Below, one piece after another: positions 33,667-42,826 of a DNA stretch of 64,000 nucleotides. A program made the translations under genes and the position numbers. Every line of letters begins with the position of its first letter. Position 1 is the stretch's first letter. Source of the DNA: JAABQG01 sp963726365 (lineage in GTDB: Bacteria; Pseudomonadota; Gammaproteobacteria; Burkholderiales; Burkholderiaceae_C); contig CAVSCI010000013.1 of the NCBI GenBank assembly GCA_963726365.1, positions 124,001 through 188,000 on the forward strand, in the 5' to 3' direction. Below the pieces are notes generated by a model, which did no database searches, had not been told where the DNA came from, and saw nothing but the letters and a program-made list of their open reading frames with translations.

Positions 33667-35474
33667 CAGTCCTCCACCCGCAAGATCGCCAGGAAAGCTT
33701 CCTGGGGCACTTCAACTGAACCAATCTGTTTCATGCGTTTCTTGCCTGCCTTTTGTTTCTCGAGGAGTTTGCGCTTTCGGGATATGTCGCCACCGTAGCA
33801 CTTTGCGAGCACGTTCTTGCGCAAGGCCTTGATCGTTTCGCGGGCGATGATGTTGGCACCAATCGCGGCTTGAATGGCCACGTCATACATCTGACGGCTG
33901 ATGATTTCACGCATCTTGGCCACCACTGCCCGACCGCGATACTGCGACTGGGACCGGTGAACGATGATGGACAGCGCATCGACCTTCTCGCCATTGAGCA
34001 GGATGTCGACTTTCACCACGTCGGCTGCCCGGTACTCCTTGAACTCGTAGTCCATCGACGCATAACCGCGCGAAACCGACTTGAGCTTGTCAAAGAAGTC
34101 CAGAACGATCTCTGCCAGCGGCATTTCATAGGTCAGCATCACCTGGCGACCGTGATAGGCCATGTTCATCTGCACCCCCCGCTTCTGGTTGGCCAGCGTC
34201 ATCACCGCGCCGACGTACTCCTGCGGCATGTACAGATGCACGGTCACGATGGGCTCGCGCACCTCATCAAGGCGCCCCTGGTCGGGCATCTTGGAGGGGT
34301 TTTCGACCATCCTGACCTCACCGTCCGCCTGGACGACCTGGTAGACCACACTGGGCGCCGTCGTGATCAGGTCCTGATCAAACTCACGCTCCAGCCGCTC
34401 CTGCACGATCTCCATGTGCAGCAAGCCCAGAAAACCGCAGCGAAAACCGAATCCCAACGCCTGACTGACCTCGGGCTCATAGTGCAGTGAAGCATCATTG
34501 AGTTTGAGTTTCTCCAGCGCATCGCGCAAAGAGTCGTATTCGCTGGCTTCGGTCGGGTACAGACCTGCGAAGACCTGCGGCTGAATCTCCTTGAATCCGG
34601 GCAGGGCCTCGGTGGCAGGACCCAGATTGTTTGGCAGCTTTTTTTCCAGCGTGATGGTGTCGCCCACCTTGGCGGCCTGCAATTCACGGATGCCGGCAAC
34701 AATGTAGCCGACCTCCCCGGCCTCCAGCGCGTCCCGAGGTTCGTTGCCCGGCGTGAAGACGCCCAAGTTGTCGGCGTTGTAGACGGCACCAGAAGCCATC
34801 ATCTTGATGCGTTCGCCCTTGGCCAGACGTCCATCGACCACGCGCACCAACATCACCACACCGACGTAACTGTCAAACCAGCTGTCAATGATCATCGCAC
34901 GCAAGGGACTGGCTGGATTTCCCTTGGGCGAAGGGATGCGAGTGACTACGGCCTCCAGAATCTCGTCGATACCCATGCCGGTCTTGGCCGAGCATGGAAT
35001 TGCGTGGGTCGCATCAATGCCGATCACATCTTCGATTTCTGCCCTGGCGTTGTCTGGATCAGCGTTCGGCAGGTCCATCTTGTTGAGTACGGGCACCACT
35101 TCCACCCCGAGCTCCAGTGCCGTATAGCAATTGGCCACCGTTTGCGCTTCCACGCCCTGGCTGGCATCTACCACCAGCAACGCACCCTCGCAAGCGGAAA
35201 GCGATCGACTCACCTCGTAGGAAAAATCCACGTGCCCTGGCGTGTCTATCAGGTTCAGGTTGTAGACCTGGCCATCGAACGCCTTGTACTTCAGCGCAGC
35301 GGTTTGCGCCTTGATAGTTATCCCACGCTCTTTCTCGATGTCCATGGAGTCGAGCACCTGCTCACTCATCTCGCGATCACTTAGGCCACCGCAACGTTGG
35401 ATAAGGCGATCCGCAAGCGTCGACTTGCCATGGTCGATGTGCGCAATGATCGAAAAATTTCTGATGTGATTCAT
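33666..35474 (-). CDS. lepA: Elongation factor 4 (LepA)
   Basis: LepA is a ribosomal GTPase. The 602 residues begin MNHIRNFSIIAHIDHGKSTL; the GTPase motifs DTPGHVDF and NKMD follow, then EF-G-like domains and the LepA-specific C-terminal domain (KMREIISRQMYDVAIQAAIG, CYGGDISRKRKLLEKQKAGK). The ATG at 35474 is preferred over an adjacent in-frame TTG. A strong terminator-like hairpin lies 38 bp upstream on the same strand. Confidence 0.97.
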   Translation of the reverse strand: MNHIRNFSIIAHIDHGKSTLADRLIQRCGGLSDREMSEQVLDSMDIEKERGITIKAQTAALKYKAFDGQVYNLNLIDTPGHVDFSYEVSRSLSACEGALLVVDASQGVEAQTVANCYTALELGVEVVPVLNKMDLPNADPDNARAEIEDVIGIDATHAIPCSAKTGMGIDEILEAVVTRIPSPKGNPASPLRAMIIDSWFDSYVGVVMLVRVVDGRLAKGERIKMMASGAVYNADNLGVFTPGNEPRDALEAGEVGYIVAGIRELQAAKVGDTITLEKKLPNNLGPATEALPGFKEIQPQVFAGLYPTEASEYDSLRDALEKLKLNDASLHYEPEVSQALGFGFRCGFLGLLHMEIVQERLEREFDQDLITTAPSVVYQVVQADGEVRMVENPSKMPDQGRLDEVREPIVTVHLYMPQEYVGAVMTLANQKRGVQMNMAYHGRQVMLTYEMPLAEIVLDFFDKLKSVSRGYASMDYEFKEYRAADVVKVDILLNGEKVDALSIIVHRSQSQYRGRAVVAKMREIISRQMYDVAIQAAIGANIIARETIKALRKNVLAKCYGGDISRKRKLLEKQKAGKKRMKQIGSVEVPQEAFLAILRVED

Positions 35475-35511
35475 CAACGATGAGATTCAAGTAATTGAAT
35501 TAAAACAGCGA

Positions 35512-35550
35512 GCAAAAGAAAAAAGGGCGCGTCGAAAGCTGACGCGCCCT
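35512..35550 (-). terminator. Intrinsic terminator-like hairpin in front of lepA
   Basis: On the minus strand, AGGGCGCGTC pairs perfectly with GACGCGCCCT around a seven-base loop and is followed by TTTTTTCTTTT. It lies far (about 440 bp) from the degP stop but only 38 bp before the lepA ATG, so it may act as a leader terminator for lepA or end a small RNA. Confidence 0.8.
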
Positions 35551-35583
35551 GAACCAACAATCAAAGGCAACTGCGATAGTTGG
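35512..35583 (-). ncRNA. Candidate small RNA or attenuated leader of lepA
   Basis: A TACAAT box (35590-35595, minus) would start a transcript near 35583 that reaches the terminator after about 70 nt. Before the terminator stem the RNA has CCAAC and GTTGG, which could close a first hairpin. No good -35 was found, so the promoter is weakly supported. Confidence 0.25.
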
Positions 35584-35991
35584 AACTTCATTGTAGGCAA
35601 AATGGCCCGGACGTACAGCCTTGAAAACGCCAAGTCTCCATCGTTGCAGACCCGCAACAAGAATGTTATGCACAACTTATCAACACCTTGATCGGCAGGT
35701 CATCTGGACAACTTGTGGGTGAACGATCAGGCAATGGCGGATGTGTCGTGGACATTCCGCATTGTGGACTTCTGCAATTTCAATATACCGGTAATCGCCG
35801 TCAGCAACCTTCGATTCTATCGAAAAAAGTAATTAGCTTCGGAGCAATGTTAGTAAGTACAAACAAATCTGCGACCACCGTCGTTCGACGAAAGGGGCCG
35901 TCTGCCCTGATTTTCTGGAGCAAACTCCCCAAAAAATCTTCAATCCCGAGGGGAAATCAGGGACTTCCGAACCGCCCTCACCCCACGGAAC

Positions 35992-37470
35992 TCAGCGTGC
36001 CGGCCGAATCAGCGCGTACTGCGCCCATTCGCCACGACGGAACAAAACACTGACAGGCTTGGCCTTGTCAAGTCGGGCCACTGCGGCATCGAACTCCTTC
36101 ACACTGGCCACTTCAGTGTTGGCGATCTGCACGATCACGTCGCCCTCGCGCAAACCGGCCCGCGCCGCGCCCTCTGTCGCGGCATCAACCTTGACCCCCC
36201 CCTTTATCTTCAGTTCCTTTTTCTGGGCGTCGCCGATCTCACTCACGCTCAGGCCGAGCAACTGCACTGCTGCGCCCGGTTTTGCCTTTTCCTCACGATC
36301 AGTCGGCTTGCGCGCAGCGGTCTTTTCGGGTTCAACTTCGCCAATCACAATGCTCAGGTCCTTGTTCGTCCCCCGACGAAACACAGTGAAGGTACTGCGC
36401 GTTCCGGGCTTGATATTGCCGACGAACCGTGGCAGATCGCTGGCCTTCTCGATCACCTTGCCATCGAAGCGCGTAATGATGTCGCCTGCCTCCACACCCG
36501 CCTTGTCCGCTGGCGAGCCGCTCTCCACGCCACGCACAAGAGCACCCTGTGGTTTGCCCAACCCGATCGACTCTGCGACTTCCTTGGTCACCTGGTCAAT
36601 CTGCACACCAATACGCCCTCGGGTGACGCGGCCACTGGCGCGCAACTGATCACTTACGCGCACAGCCTCGTCCATTGGTATGGCGAAGGAAATTCCCATA
36701 TAGCCGCCTGAGCGCGAATAGATCTGGCTGTTGATGCCAACCACCTCCCCACGCATATTGATCAGCGGCCCGCCTGAGTTACCCGGGTTGATGGCCACAT
36801 CGGTCTGGATGAAAGGCAGATAGTCCCCGGTATCGCGTTGCTTGGCGCTAACGATACCCGCCGTAACGGAGTTTTCCAGGCCAAACGGCGACCCGATTGC
36901 CATCACCCATTCACCCACCTTCAAGCGGCTGACATCACCAATCTTTACCGCAGGCAAACCGGTGGCTTCGATCTTGACGACGGCCACGTCCGTTCGCTTG
37001 TCGGCACCAATGAGACGCGCCTTGAACTCGCGCTTGTCCGTCAGGGTGACGATCACTTCATCGGCGCCGTCCACGACATGGGCGTTGGTCATGATGAAAC
37101 CATCGCTGGTCAGGATGAAACCCGAACCGACGCCGCGCGGCTGTTCATCCTCTTGCGGGCGATTCGGACGCGGCGCCTGGCGCGGCCCGTTGGGCATCGG
37201 CACACCAAAGAACCGACGGAAAAACTCCTGCATCTCCTCATCCGAACTGCCTCCAGGATTGGCATTGCCGCGAAGCTTTTCAGTCGTCCGGATGTTCACG
37301 ACCGAAGGGCCCACCTGTTCAGCCAGCTCGGTGAAATCGGGCAAGCCCCGGACCGCCGCGTTGGCCTGCGCCGCGACCGGCGTGAACGGCATCAAAGACA
37401 CCAGCGACGCAGCAAGTACGACCCCGGCAAATGCATGCACACGAAGAGCCTTCAGTTCCAGTTTCAACAT
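35992..37470 (-). CDS. degP: Do-family periplasmic serine protease (DegP/MucD)
   Basis: DegP/MucD proteins degrade misfolded envelope proteins. The protein has a signal peptide (ending PVAAQA), a trypsin-like domain with the triad His (MTNAHVVDG), Asp (KRTDVAVVK) and Ser (NPGNSGGPL), and two C-terminal PDZ domains. Between TEKLRGNANP and GVGSGF lies a flexible Gly/Pro-rich loop. Start is taken as ATG 37470, with GGAAGG six bases upstream; ATG 37473 is also possible. It belongs to the sigma-E module with rseB, rseA and rpoE. Confidence 0.95.
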   Translation of the reverse strand: MLKLELKALRVHAFAGVVLAASLVSLMPFTPVAAQANAAVRGLPDFTELAEQVGPSVVNIRTTEKLRGNANPGGSSDEEMQEFFRRFFGVPMPNGPRQAPRPNRPQEDEQPRGVGSGFILTSDGFIMTNAHVVDGADEVIVTLTDKREFKARLIGADKRTDVAVVKIEATGLPAVKIGDVSRLKVGEWVMAIGSPFGLENSVTAGIVSAKQRDTGDYLPFIQTDVAINPGNSGGPLINMRGEVVGINSQIYSRSGGYMGISFAIPMDEAVRVSDQLRASGRVTRGRIGVQIDQVTKEVAESIGLGKPQGALVRGVESGSPADKAGVEAGDIITRFDGKVIEKASDLPRFVGNIKPGTRSTFTVFRRGTNKDLSIVIGEVEPEKTAARKPTDREEKAKPGAAVQLLGLSVSEIGDAQKKELKIKGGVKVDAATEGAARAGLREGDVIVQIANTEVASVKEFDAAVARLDKAKPVSVLFRRGEWAQYALIRPAR

Positions 37471-37547
37471 CATCAACCTTCCATCAAAAAGTATTCGCTT
37501 CAGGAGTTCGAGCGGACTCCAGCTGCCCTGGTGGACCAGATTGGGGC

Positions 37548-38600
37548 TTACCTGCGCCGCTCAAGGCCCTGTGCAAACGCCTGCAGGGTCTGGATTGGCA
37601 CCTCCCCCACGGCTGTCAACCACCAACCACCGTCGCCCTTGCTTCCCAGGCGTCGCGTCAGCGTCTGCGTCGCGCCCATCGCCAATGCACCCTCTTGAAG
37701 ATGGCGCTGACGATCGAAAGACTCGACAAACAGCGACACCGTGGCAAGTCCATCGGAGAACACCCATTGCACCGTCCCTTCACCTCGCAGGGATCTTTCG
37801 CTTGCAGGGCGCTTGAAGCAGTTCACCGGCCGGAAACCCGGTACCGGGTTGCCCAGCGACCAGCCCTCTGCTGCCGCCGTGGTTTTCACCATCTCCGATT
37901 TTTCGAGCCTGTACCCATCAGTGCGGCCCATCAATTGGGCAAGCTTCTCCATTTTCACAGGCACGTCGAGCTGCAACTCCGAGAACGCGGCCTGTTCCAG
38001 CACCCTGCCGGCCGGATCCAGCGTTTGGAGCTTGACGGCCAGTCCGGTGTTCTTTTCACTCCAGATTCGATAGCCAAAGCGCAGCTTGTCCCTCGGGACG
38101 AATTGCACGATATCCGCGTCCACCCCGGCGACGCGTTCCCGGCCGATCTGACGAACACTGTAGAACTCGGGAATCGCACTCTCGCTTGCCTTCAGGAAGT
38201 TCGGGAAAGGCCCCAGGGATTCACGCTTTTCAACGCGTGCCACCCGGGAGTCGGACGAAAAAACCACGACATCATCGTCGTGCCTGAACGTCGAGCGCGG
38301 CGGTCCGGTCAACGTTTCCACGCGCTCCATCTGCTGTTCACCGTCACAAACATGCCAGACGCGTGCGCTTGACATCGCCCCGGCGTCATTCGAAACTACC
38401 AGCGTTCCCGTGTAGGCTCGCTTTCGGGGTGCTTCGTGCAGCCGCATAAGCCACTCGACCGTGCTTCGATCCGCCCCGGGAAGGCCGTCCTTAGGCGCGA
38501 TGGCGGAGGAGGACGACGTTGAGGTCTGGGCGGCGGTCGTTTGCAGACCGCCGCCCGCCAACAGTACCAAAGCAAGGAAAAATAGATTCGGGAGTGTCAT
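37548..38600 (-). CDS. rseB: Sigma-E regulatory protein RseB/MucB
   Basis: RseB/MucB is a periplasmic sensor that protects the anti-sigma factor RseA from cleavage until envelope stress or lipids release it. The 350 residues begin with a signal peptide; the N-terminal LolA-like domain (WLMRLHEAPRKRAYTGTLVV, WHVCDGEQQMERVE) and the C-terminal domain (GYRLEKSEMV, WVFSDGLATVSLFVE) follow. It sits between rseA and degP on the same strand. Confidence 0.93.
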   Translation of the reverse strand: MTLPNLFFLALVLLAGGGLQTTAAQTSTSSSSAIAPKDGLPGADRSTVEWLMRLHEAPRKRAYTGTLVVSNDAGAMSSARVWHVCDGEQQMERVETLTGPPRSTFRHDDDVVVFSSDSRVARVEKRESLGPFPNFLKASESAIPEFYSVRQIGRERVAGVDADIVQFVPRDKLRFGYRIWSEKNTGLAVKLQTLDPAGRVLEQAAFSELQLDVPVKMEKLAQLMGRTDGYRLEKSEMVKTTAAAEGWSLGNPVPGFRPVNCFKRPASERSLRGEGTVQWVFSDGLATVSLFVESFDRQRHLQEGALAMGATQTLTRRLGSKGDGGWWLTAVGEVPIQTLQAFAQGLERRR

Positions 38601-38641
38601 GGTTTGAGCAAACGAAACGCCAGTCGACTGAACGGAAAGGC

Positions 38642-39313
38642 TTATCGTCCAGACCCCTCATAGGTGGCATTTCGCAAGAAGCCAGTGGGATTCTGAAGGG
38701 CAGAGGTCCCCCCAAACTGGCGATGGGCAGACATCAATTCATCCAGCCGCCGGTCACGGATCATGACCGGCTCCTCAGGCATGTCCGGTGACCCCGTCGC
38801 AATGAAAACCGGCGGAACTGGTGCGGCCGGCGACTTGCCGGATTGTGCCAGTCGGGCGCCGCTTCCAAAGCCTTCCAATGTACCGATGGCGTTGAAGCTG
38901 ATCGCTGCGACCGCAGCGATCGATGCAAAACCGGCGGCCAGCTTCCAGCGCAGACTGCTGTCATTGGCAGCCTGGGCCGAAGCTTTGCCAATCGGCATTG
39001 GCACCGTCTTTTTCTGCTCACCCACTGTTATCAATTCAGGACTTGTCAAGGGACTTCTGTCGGCTCCCGGAGCGACACGTTCAGCCTGAAGCCGGGTGCT
39101 CAGCCTGGCGAGAAAGTCACGGTCACGGCCAACCGTGGCCAGTTCTCCAGAACGCAATACGTCCCCAACCAGGTGATACACGCGCCAGCATGCACGTGCG
39201 TCGCCGTCAGCCGCTGTCAACTCCAAGGCCGCACCAATCTCCAGGTCGTCCAGTTGCCCATCTGCCAAGGCAGAAATCTGCTCACGTTGCTTCAGTCGTT
39301 CATCTGCGTTCAT
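38642..39313 (-). CDS. rseA: Anti-sigma-E factor RseA/MucA
   Basis: RseA/MucA binds sigma-E at the inner membrane. The N-terminal cytoplasmic domain (QREQISALADGQLDDLEIG ... CWRVYHLVGDVLRSGEL) is the family sigma-binding domain. A membrane helix follows near 123-143 (WKLAAGFASIAAVAAISF), then a periplasmic tail that RseB would bind. It has 223 residues and lies 36 bp after rpoE. Confidence 0.92.
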   Translation of the reverse strand: MNADERLKQREQISALADGQLDDLEIGAALELTAADGDARACWRVYHLVGDVLRSGELATVGRDRDFLARLSTRLQAERVAPGADRSPLTSPELITVGEQKKTVPMPIGKASAQAANDSSLRWKLAAGFASIAAVAAISFNAIGTLEGFGSGARLAQSGKSPAAPVPPVFIATGSPDMPEEPVMIRDRRLDELMSAHRQFGGTSALQNPTGFLRNATYEGSGR

Positions 39314-39349
39314 TTCAATACCTGCAATTCACGATGACCCACCCCGGAA

Positions 39350-39982
39350 CTACCATCGCTTCCCGGCCTGATGCTCCAGCATCGGCCTGACGCGTGCCGA
39401 AATGGCTTCGCGAGCCCTGAATATCCTGGACCGCACGGTACCAATCGGACAACCCATCAAGTCTGCAATCTCTTCATAACTCAGCCCTTCGATCTCGCGC
39501 AGTGCCACAGCTTGGCGCAAATCCTCCGGAAGCGCTTCCATCGCGGCATTCACCGCCTCCGCGATCTCCTTGGCCGCAAAGACGGATTCCGGCGTTTCTT
39601 CGCTGATTAGTTCGTTTCCACGCTGGAAAGTTTCATCTTCTTCAGCCGAATCAGCGCCATTTCCCCGGACGGTCGGATTGCGTTTCAGGTCCATCAGCGC
39701 TTTCTTGGCTGTATTCACCGCGATCCGGTAGAGCCAGGTGTAGAACTGGGCGTCGCCCCGAAACTGGTGCAACGCCCGCCAGGCGCGCAAGAAGGTTTCC
39801 TGCGCGATGTCCTCGACAAGATCCACATCGCGGACCATCCGCCCGATCAAGCGCTCAATGCGCCGCTGGTACTTGATGACCAGAAGTTCAAATGCCCGCT
39901 GGTCGCCCGCCACGGCACGCTCGACGAGTTGACGGTCACTGCTGTCGGGCGAGGAGGGATGCGACAAGGCGGAGTCACTCAT
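39350..39982 (-). CDS. rpoE: RNA polymerase sigma-E factor (ECF sigma)
   Basis: This ECF sigma factor directs the envelope-stress response. The 210 residues have region 2 (AFELLVIKYQRRIERLIGRM, DIAQETFLRAWRAL, FYTWLYRIAVNTAKK) and region 4 (LPEDLRQAVALREIEGLSYE, IGTVRSRIFRAREA). A short acidic linker with PTVRGNGADSAEED joins them. Its ATG overlaps the stop of the upstream membrane-protein gene (ATGA). In relatives rpoE is autoregulated; I did not identify its own promoter here. Confidence 0.96.
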   Translation of the reverse strand: MSDSALSHPSSPDSSDRQLVERAVAGDQRAFELLVIKYQRRIERLIGRMVRDVDLVEDIAQETFLRAWRALHQFRGDAQFYTWLYRIAVNTAKKALMDLKRNPTVRGNGADSAEEDETFQRGNELISEETPESVFAAKEIAEAVNAAMEALPEDLRQAVALREIEGLSYEEIADLMGCPIGTVRSRIFRAREAISARVRPMLEHQAGKRW

Positions 39983-40425
39983 TGTTTTGCGGTATTCCGC
40001 TGAGCATCGGGCATGGCGCGGGAATATACCGCACGGCGCAAATCATTCCACCGGGCTGGCCGGGATGAGGCTGACAGCCAAAGCCATCGGCCTGCAGAGG
40101 CCGGTCCATGCAGGCTCACCAGAAGATGGCGCTGCAGATCAAGGTGAACACGAATACTTCTGGGTACCGACGAACCTCCGGGACCCTGCCAGCCGCGGCC
40201 ATCCCATCGCAGTTCCCCGCCGGGCATTCGCCGCCAGAAGTGGCCTGTCATAAGGCCCGCCGACAGCACGGCCGCGCAGGAGATGGCGACATCCCATCCG
40301 ACGAGGGGCCCGCGCAGCCACGACAGCGCCGTCAGGGCGGCCCCGGTCAGCCAAAGGACTGCCAGTACCCACGCCAGAAAACGGGAGCGCCCCACCGGAT
40401 ACGAAACCGATGGGGCGCTGTGCAT
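39979..40425 (-). CDS. Small membrane protein of unknown function upstream of rpoE (YgfX-like?)
   Basis: The 148-residue protein has two membrane helices (about 17-37 and 42-60), a Trp/Gly-rich soluble part starting RWDGRGWQGP, and a late SRPARWNDLRRAVYSR. This layout recalls the YgfX/CptA family, where the tail often reads WxxLRRAL, but the similarity is by eye only. It overlaps rpoE by 4 bases and lies 47 bp after fabF, so it is likely cotranscribed with the sigma-E module. Confidence 0.6.
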   Translation of the reverse strand: MHSAPSVSYPVGRSRFLAWVLAVLWLTGAALTALSWLRGPLVGWDVAISCAAVLSAGLMTGHFWRRMPGGELRWDGRGWQGPGGSSVPRSIRVHLDLQRHLLVSLHGPASAGRWLWLSASSRPARWNDLRRAVYSRAMPDAQRNTAKQ

Positions 40426-40472
40426 GGGTCGGAGAACACGGTTCAGGGCCGAAAAGGTGGCCCGCTGCCGGT

Positions 40473-41717
40473 TCAGAAGCGCCTGAAAACCAGAGAGCCG
40501 TTGGTCCCACCGAAGCCAAAATTATTCTTCAACGCAATGTCAATCTTCATGTCCCGCGCCGTATTGGCGCAGTAGTCAAGATCGCACTCAGGATCCTGGT
40601 TGAAGATGTTGATGGTCGGCGGACTTTTCTGGTGGTACAGCGCGAGTACAGTGAAAATGCTCTCGATACCACCCGCCCCGCCCAGCAGGTGCCCGGTCAT
40701 GGACTTGGTCGAGTTGACGACCAGTTTCCTGGCATGGTCGCCCAGCGCGGCTTTGATGGCGTTGGTTTCGTTGATGTCGCCCAGCGGGGTCGATGTGCCA
40801 TGTGCGTTGAGGTAATCCACCTGATCCGCATTGATCCCCGCATTGCGCAACGCATTGACCATGGCGCGCCGAGGTCCGTCCATGTCGGGTGCAGTCATGT
40901 GACTGGCGTCGGCACTCATCCCGAAACCGGTCAGTTCAGCATAGATCCTTGCGCCCCGCGCCTTGGCATGCTCGTAGGACTCGAGGACCATCACACCTGC
41001 ACCTTCGCCCAGCACAAAACCGTCACGGTCGCGGTCCCAGGGGCGGGACGCGGTCTTTGGGTCGTCGTTGCGGGTGGACAGGGCGCGCATGGCCGCAAAC
41101 CCCCCTACGCCCAGCGGCGACACTGTGGCTTCTGAGCCGCCAGCCACAATCACGTCCGCATCACCGTATTCGATCATGCGGCCGGCCTGTCCGATGCAGT
41201 GCAGGCCGGTGGTGCAAGCGGTGACGATGGCCAGATTCGGGCCCTTGAACCCGAACCGGATGGAGACATGCCCGGAAATCATGTTGATGATCGACGCCGG
41301 CACGAAGAACGGCGTAATCCGGCGCGGACCGCGGTTGATCAACTCGGCATGGGTTTCCTCGATCAGCGGCAAGCCCCCAATACCCGAACCAATCACGCAA
41401 CCGATGCGCGTAGCCAGCTCGTCGTCCAGCGCTTCGCCCGTCGGCAGTCCGGCGTCCGCCACAGCCTGGGCTGCAGCCGCGATGCCATAGTGAATGAAGG
41501 AATCCATCGCCCGCGCTTCTTTCGCGGACATGTACGCCTCCAGATCGAAACCCTTGACCTCGCCAGCAATCTTGCAGGAAAAATTCGTGGCGTCGAACCG
41601 GGTAATCAGGTCGATACCGGAGTTACCGGCAAGCAGGTTGGCCCACGCATCCGCCACCGTATTTCCCACGGGGCTGATGCATCCCAAACCCGTGACAACA
41701 ACGCGGCGACGGGTCAT
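40473..41717 (-). CDS. fabF: Beta-ketoacyl-[ACP] synthase II
   Basis: FabF elongates acyl-ACP with malonyl-ACP. The 414 residues contain the catalytic Cys in VTACTTGLHCIG and the two histidines in LNAHGTSTPLGD and KSMTGHLLGGAG. The start MTRRRVVVTGLGCISPVGN is standard. It follows acpP by 6 bp. Confidence 0.97.
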   Translation of the reverse strand: MTRRRVVVTGLGCISPVGNTVADAWANLLAGNSGIDLITRFDATNFSCKIAGEVKGFDLEAYMSAKEARAMDSFIHYGIAAAAQAVADAGLPTGEALDDELATRIGCVIGSGIGGLPLIEETHAELINRGPRRITPFFVPASIINMISGHVSIRFGFKGPNLAIVTACTTGLHCIGQAGRMIEYGDADVIVAGGSEATVSPLGVGGFAAMRALSTRNDDPKTASRPWDRDRDGFVLGEGAGVMVLESYEHAKARGARIYAELTGFGMSADASHMTAPDMDGPRRAMVNALRNAGINADQVDYLNAHGTSTPLGDINETNAIKAALGDHARKLVVNSTKSMTGHLLGGAGGIESIFTVLALYHQKSPPTINIFNQDPECDLDYCANTARDMKIDIALKNNFGFGGTNGSLVFRRF

Positions 41718-41723
41718 CGCAAA

Positions 41724-41960
41724 TCAGGCCTTCTTGGAATTGGCGTAATCAATCGCCGACTGGACGGTCGTGATCTTCTCGGCATCCTCGTCCGGAATCT
41801 CGATCCCGAACTCGTCTTCCAGTGCCATCACCAGTTCCACCGTGTCCAGCGAGTCGGCGCCGAGGTCTGCTACGAAAGCTTTTTCATTCGTGACTTGTGA
41901 CTCTTCCACGCCGAGTTGCTCGGCGATGATTTTCTTGACACGTGCTTCGATATCGCTCAT
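41724..41960 (-). CDS. acpP: Acyl carrier protein
   Basis: AcpP carries fatty-acid intermediates on a phosphopantetheine arm attached to Ser37 in GADSLDTVELVM. The 78-residue acidic protein begins MSDIEARVKKIIAEQLGVEE. AGAGGGACAT precedes the ATG. AcpS, which loads the arm, is encoded at 28599-28991. Confidence 0.98.
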   Translation of the reverse strand: MSDIEARVKKIIAEQLGVEESQVTNEKAFVADLGADSLDTVELVMALEDEFGIEIPDEDAEKITTVQSAIDYANSKKA

Positions 41961-42076
41961 ATGTCCCTCTGAGGGTTGTGAAAAAAACGGATTTTACCTG
42001 TCCTTAGAGTGTGTGCTCTAGCCGCACGGGCCGACGGGTAAAGAAATGTCTGTGTTGTGGGCCTGTTTACCGTCGT

Positions 42077-42826
42077 TCAGGTCATGAACATGCCGCCGTT
42101 GACGTGCAGTTCCTGCCCTGTCACATAGGCGGCCTGGGGGCTCGCAAGATAGGCCACGGCGTGGGCGATATCGGCAGGTTTGCCCAAATGGCCCAGCGGA
42201 ATCTGGGTCAACAGCGCTTTTTGCTGTGCCTCCGGCAAGGCCGCGGTCATATCTGTTTCAATGAATCCAGGGGCGACACAATTGACGGTGATATTGCGGC
42301 TGCCCAGTTCACGGGCCAGGGCACGGGTCATGCCCGCCACACCCGCCTTGGCTGCCGCGTAGTTCGCCTGTCCGGGGTTTCCCGATGCGCCGACGACGCT
42401 GGTGATACTGATGATGCGTCCGTAGCGCTGCTTCATCATGGGCCGGATCACCGCACGGCTCATCCGGAAGACGGCCTTGAGGTTGGTGTCAAGCACAGCA
42501 TCCCAATCCTCGTCTTTCAGGCGCATGGCCAGCATGTCACGCGTGATGCCAGCATTGTTGACCAGCACCTGCAGGCCACCATGCTCCGCCACGATGGCGT
42601 CAATCGTCTTTTCGATTGCGGCGGCATCAGTCACGTTCAGGTTCGCGCCCCGGCATCCGGGATAGGCAGCCAGCGCGGCGCTGATCCGGGCAGCGCCTTC
42701 ATCGGTTGTCGCGGTACCGATGACCTTCAGACCCAGTGCCGCTAGTTCCTGCGCTATCGCCGCGCCAATGCCGCGAGATGCGCCAGTCACCAGGGCGACC
42801 TGACCATCGAATCTGATTCCATTCAT
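42077..42826 (-). CDS. fabG: 3-Oxoacyl-[ACP] reductase
   Basis: FabG reduces beta-ketoacyl-ACP with NADPH. The 249 residues show the short-chain dehydrogenase pattern: VTGASRGIGAAIA, NNAGIT, Ser in ITSVVGASGN and the YAAAKAGV active-site motif. The ATG overlaps the fabD stop (ATGA); acpP follows after 116 bp. Confidence 0.97.
   Translation of the reverse strand: MNGIRFDGQVALVTGASRGIGAAIAQELAALGLKVIGTATTDEGAARISAALAAYPGCRGANLNVTDAAAIEKTIDAIVAEHGGLQVLVNNAGITRDMLAMRLKDEDWDAVLDTNLKAVFRMSRAVIRPMMKQRYGRIISITSVVGASGNPGQANYAAAKAGVAGMTRALARELGSRNITVNCVAPGFIETDMTAALPEAQQKALLTQIPLGHLGKPADIAHAVAYLASPQAAYVTGQELHVNGGMFMT

Larger units (their letters stand above)
35475..35991. other. 517-bp intergenic region between degP and lepA
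   Basis: No protein gene was found. It contains a terminator-like hairpin on the minus strand (35512-35550), a -10-like TACAAT upstream of it (35590-35595, minus), and an inverted repeat CCCTGATTT/AAATCAGGG with a 40-base spacer (35905-35962). The middle part (about 35640-35880) is AT-richer than its surroundings, with TTATGCACA and TTATCAACA close together. Confidence 0.5.

Noticed and set aside
35666..35685. Two DnaA-box-like nonamers (TTATGCACA and TTATCAACA) between degP and lepA
   Set aside because: Both deviate from TTATCCACA, there are only two, and no replication genes or AT-rich unwinding region surround them, so an origin is not supported.
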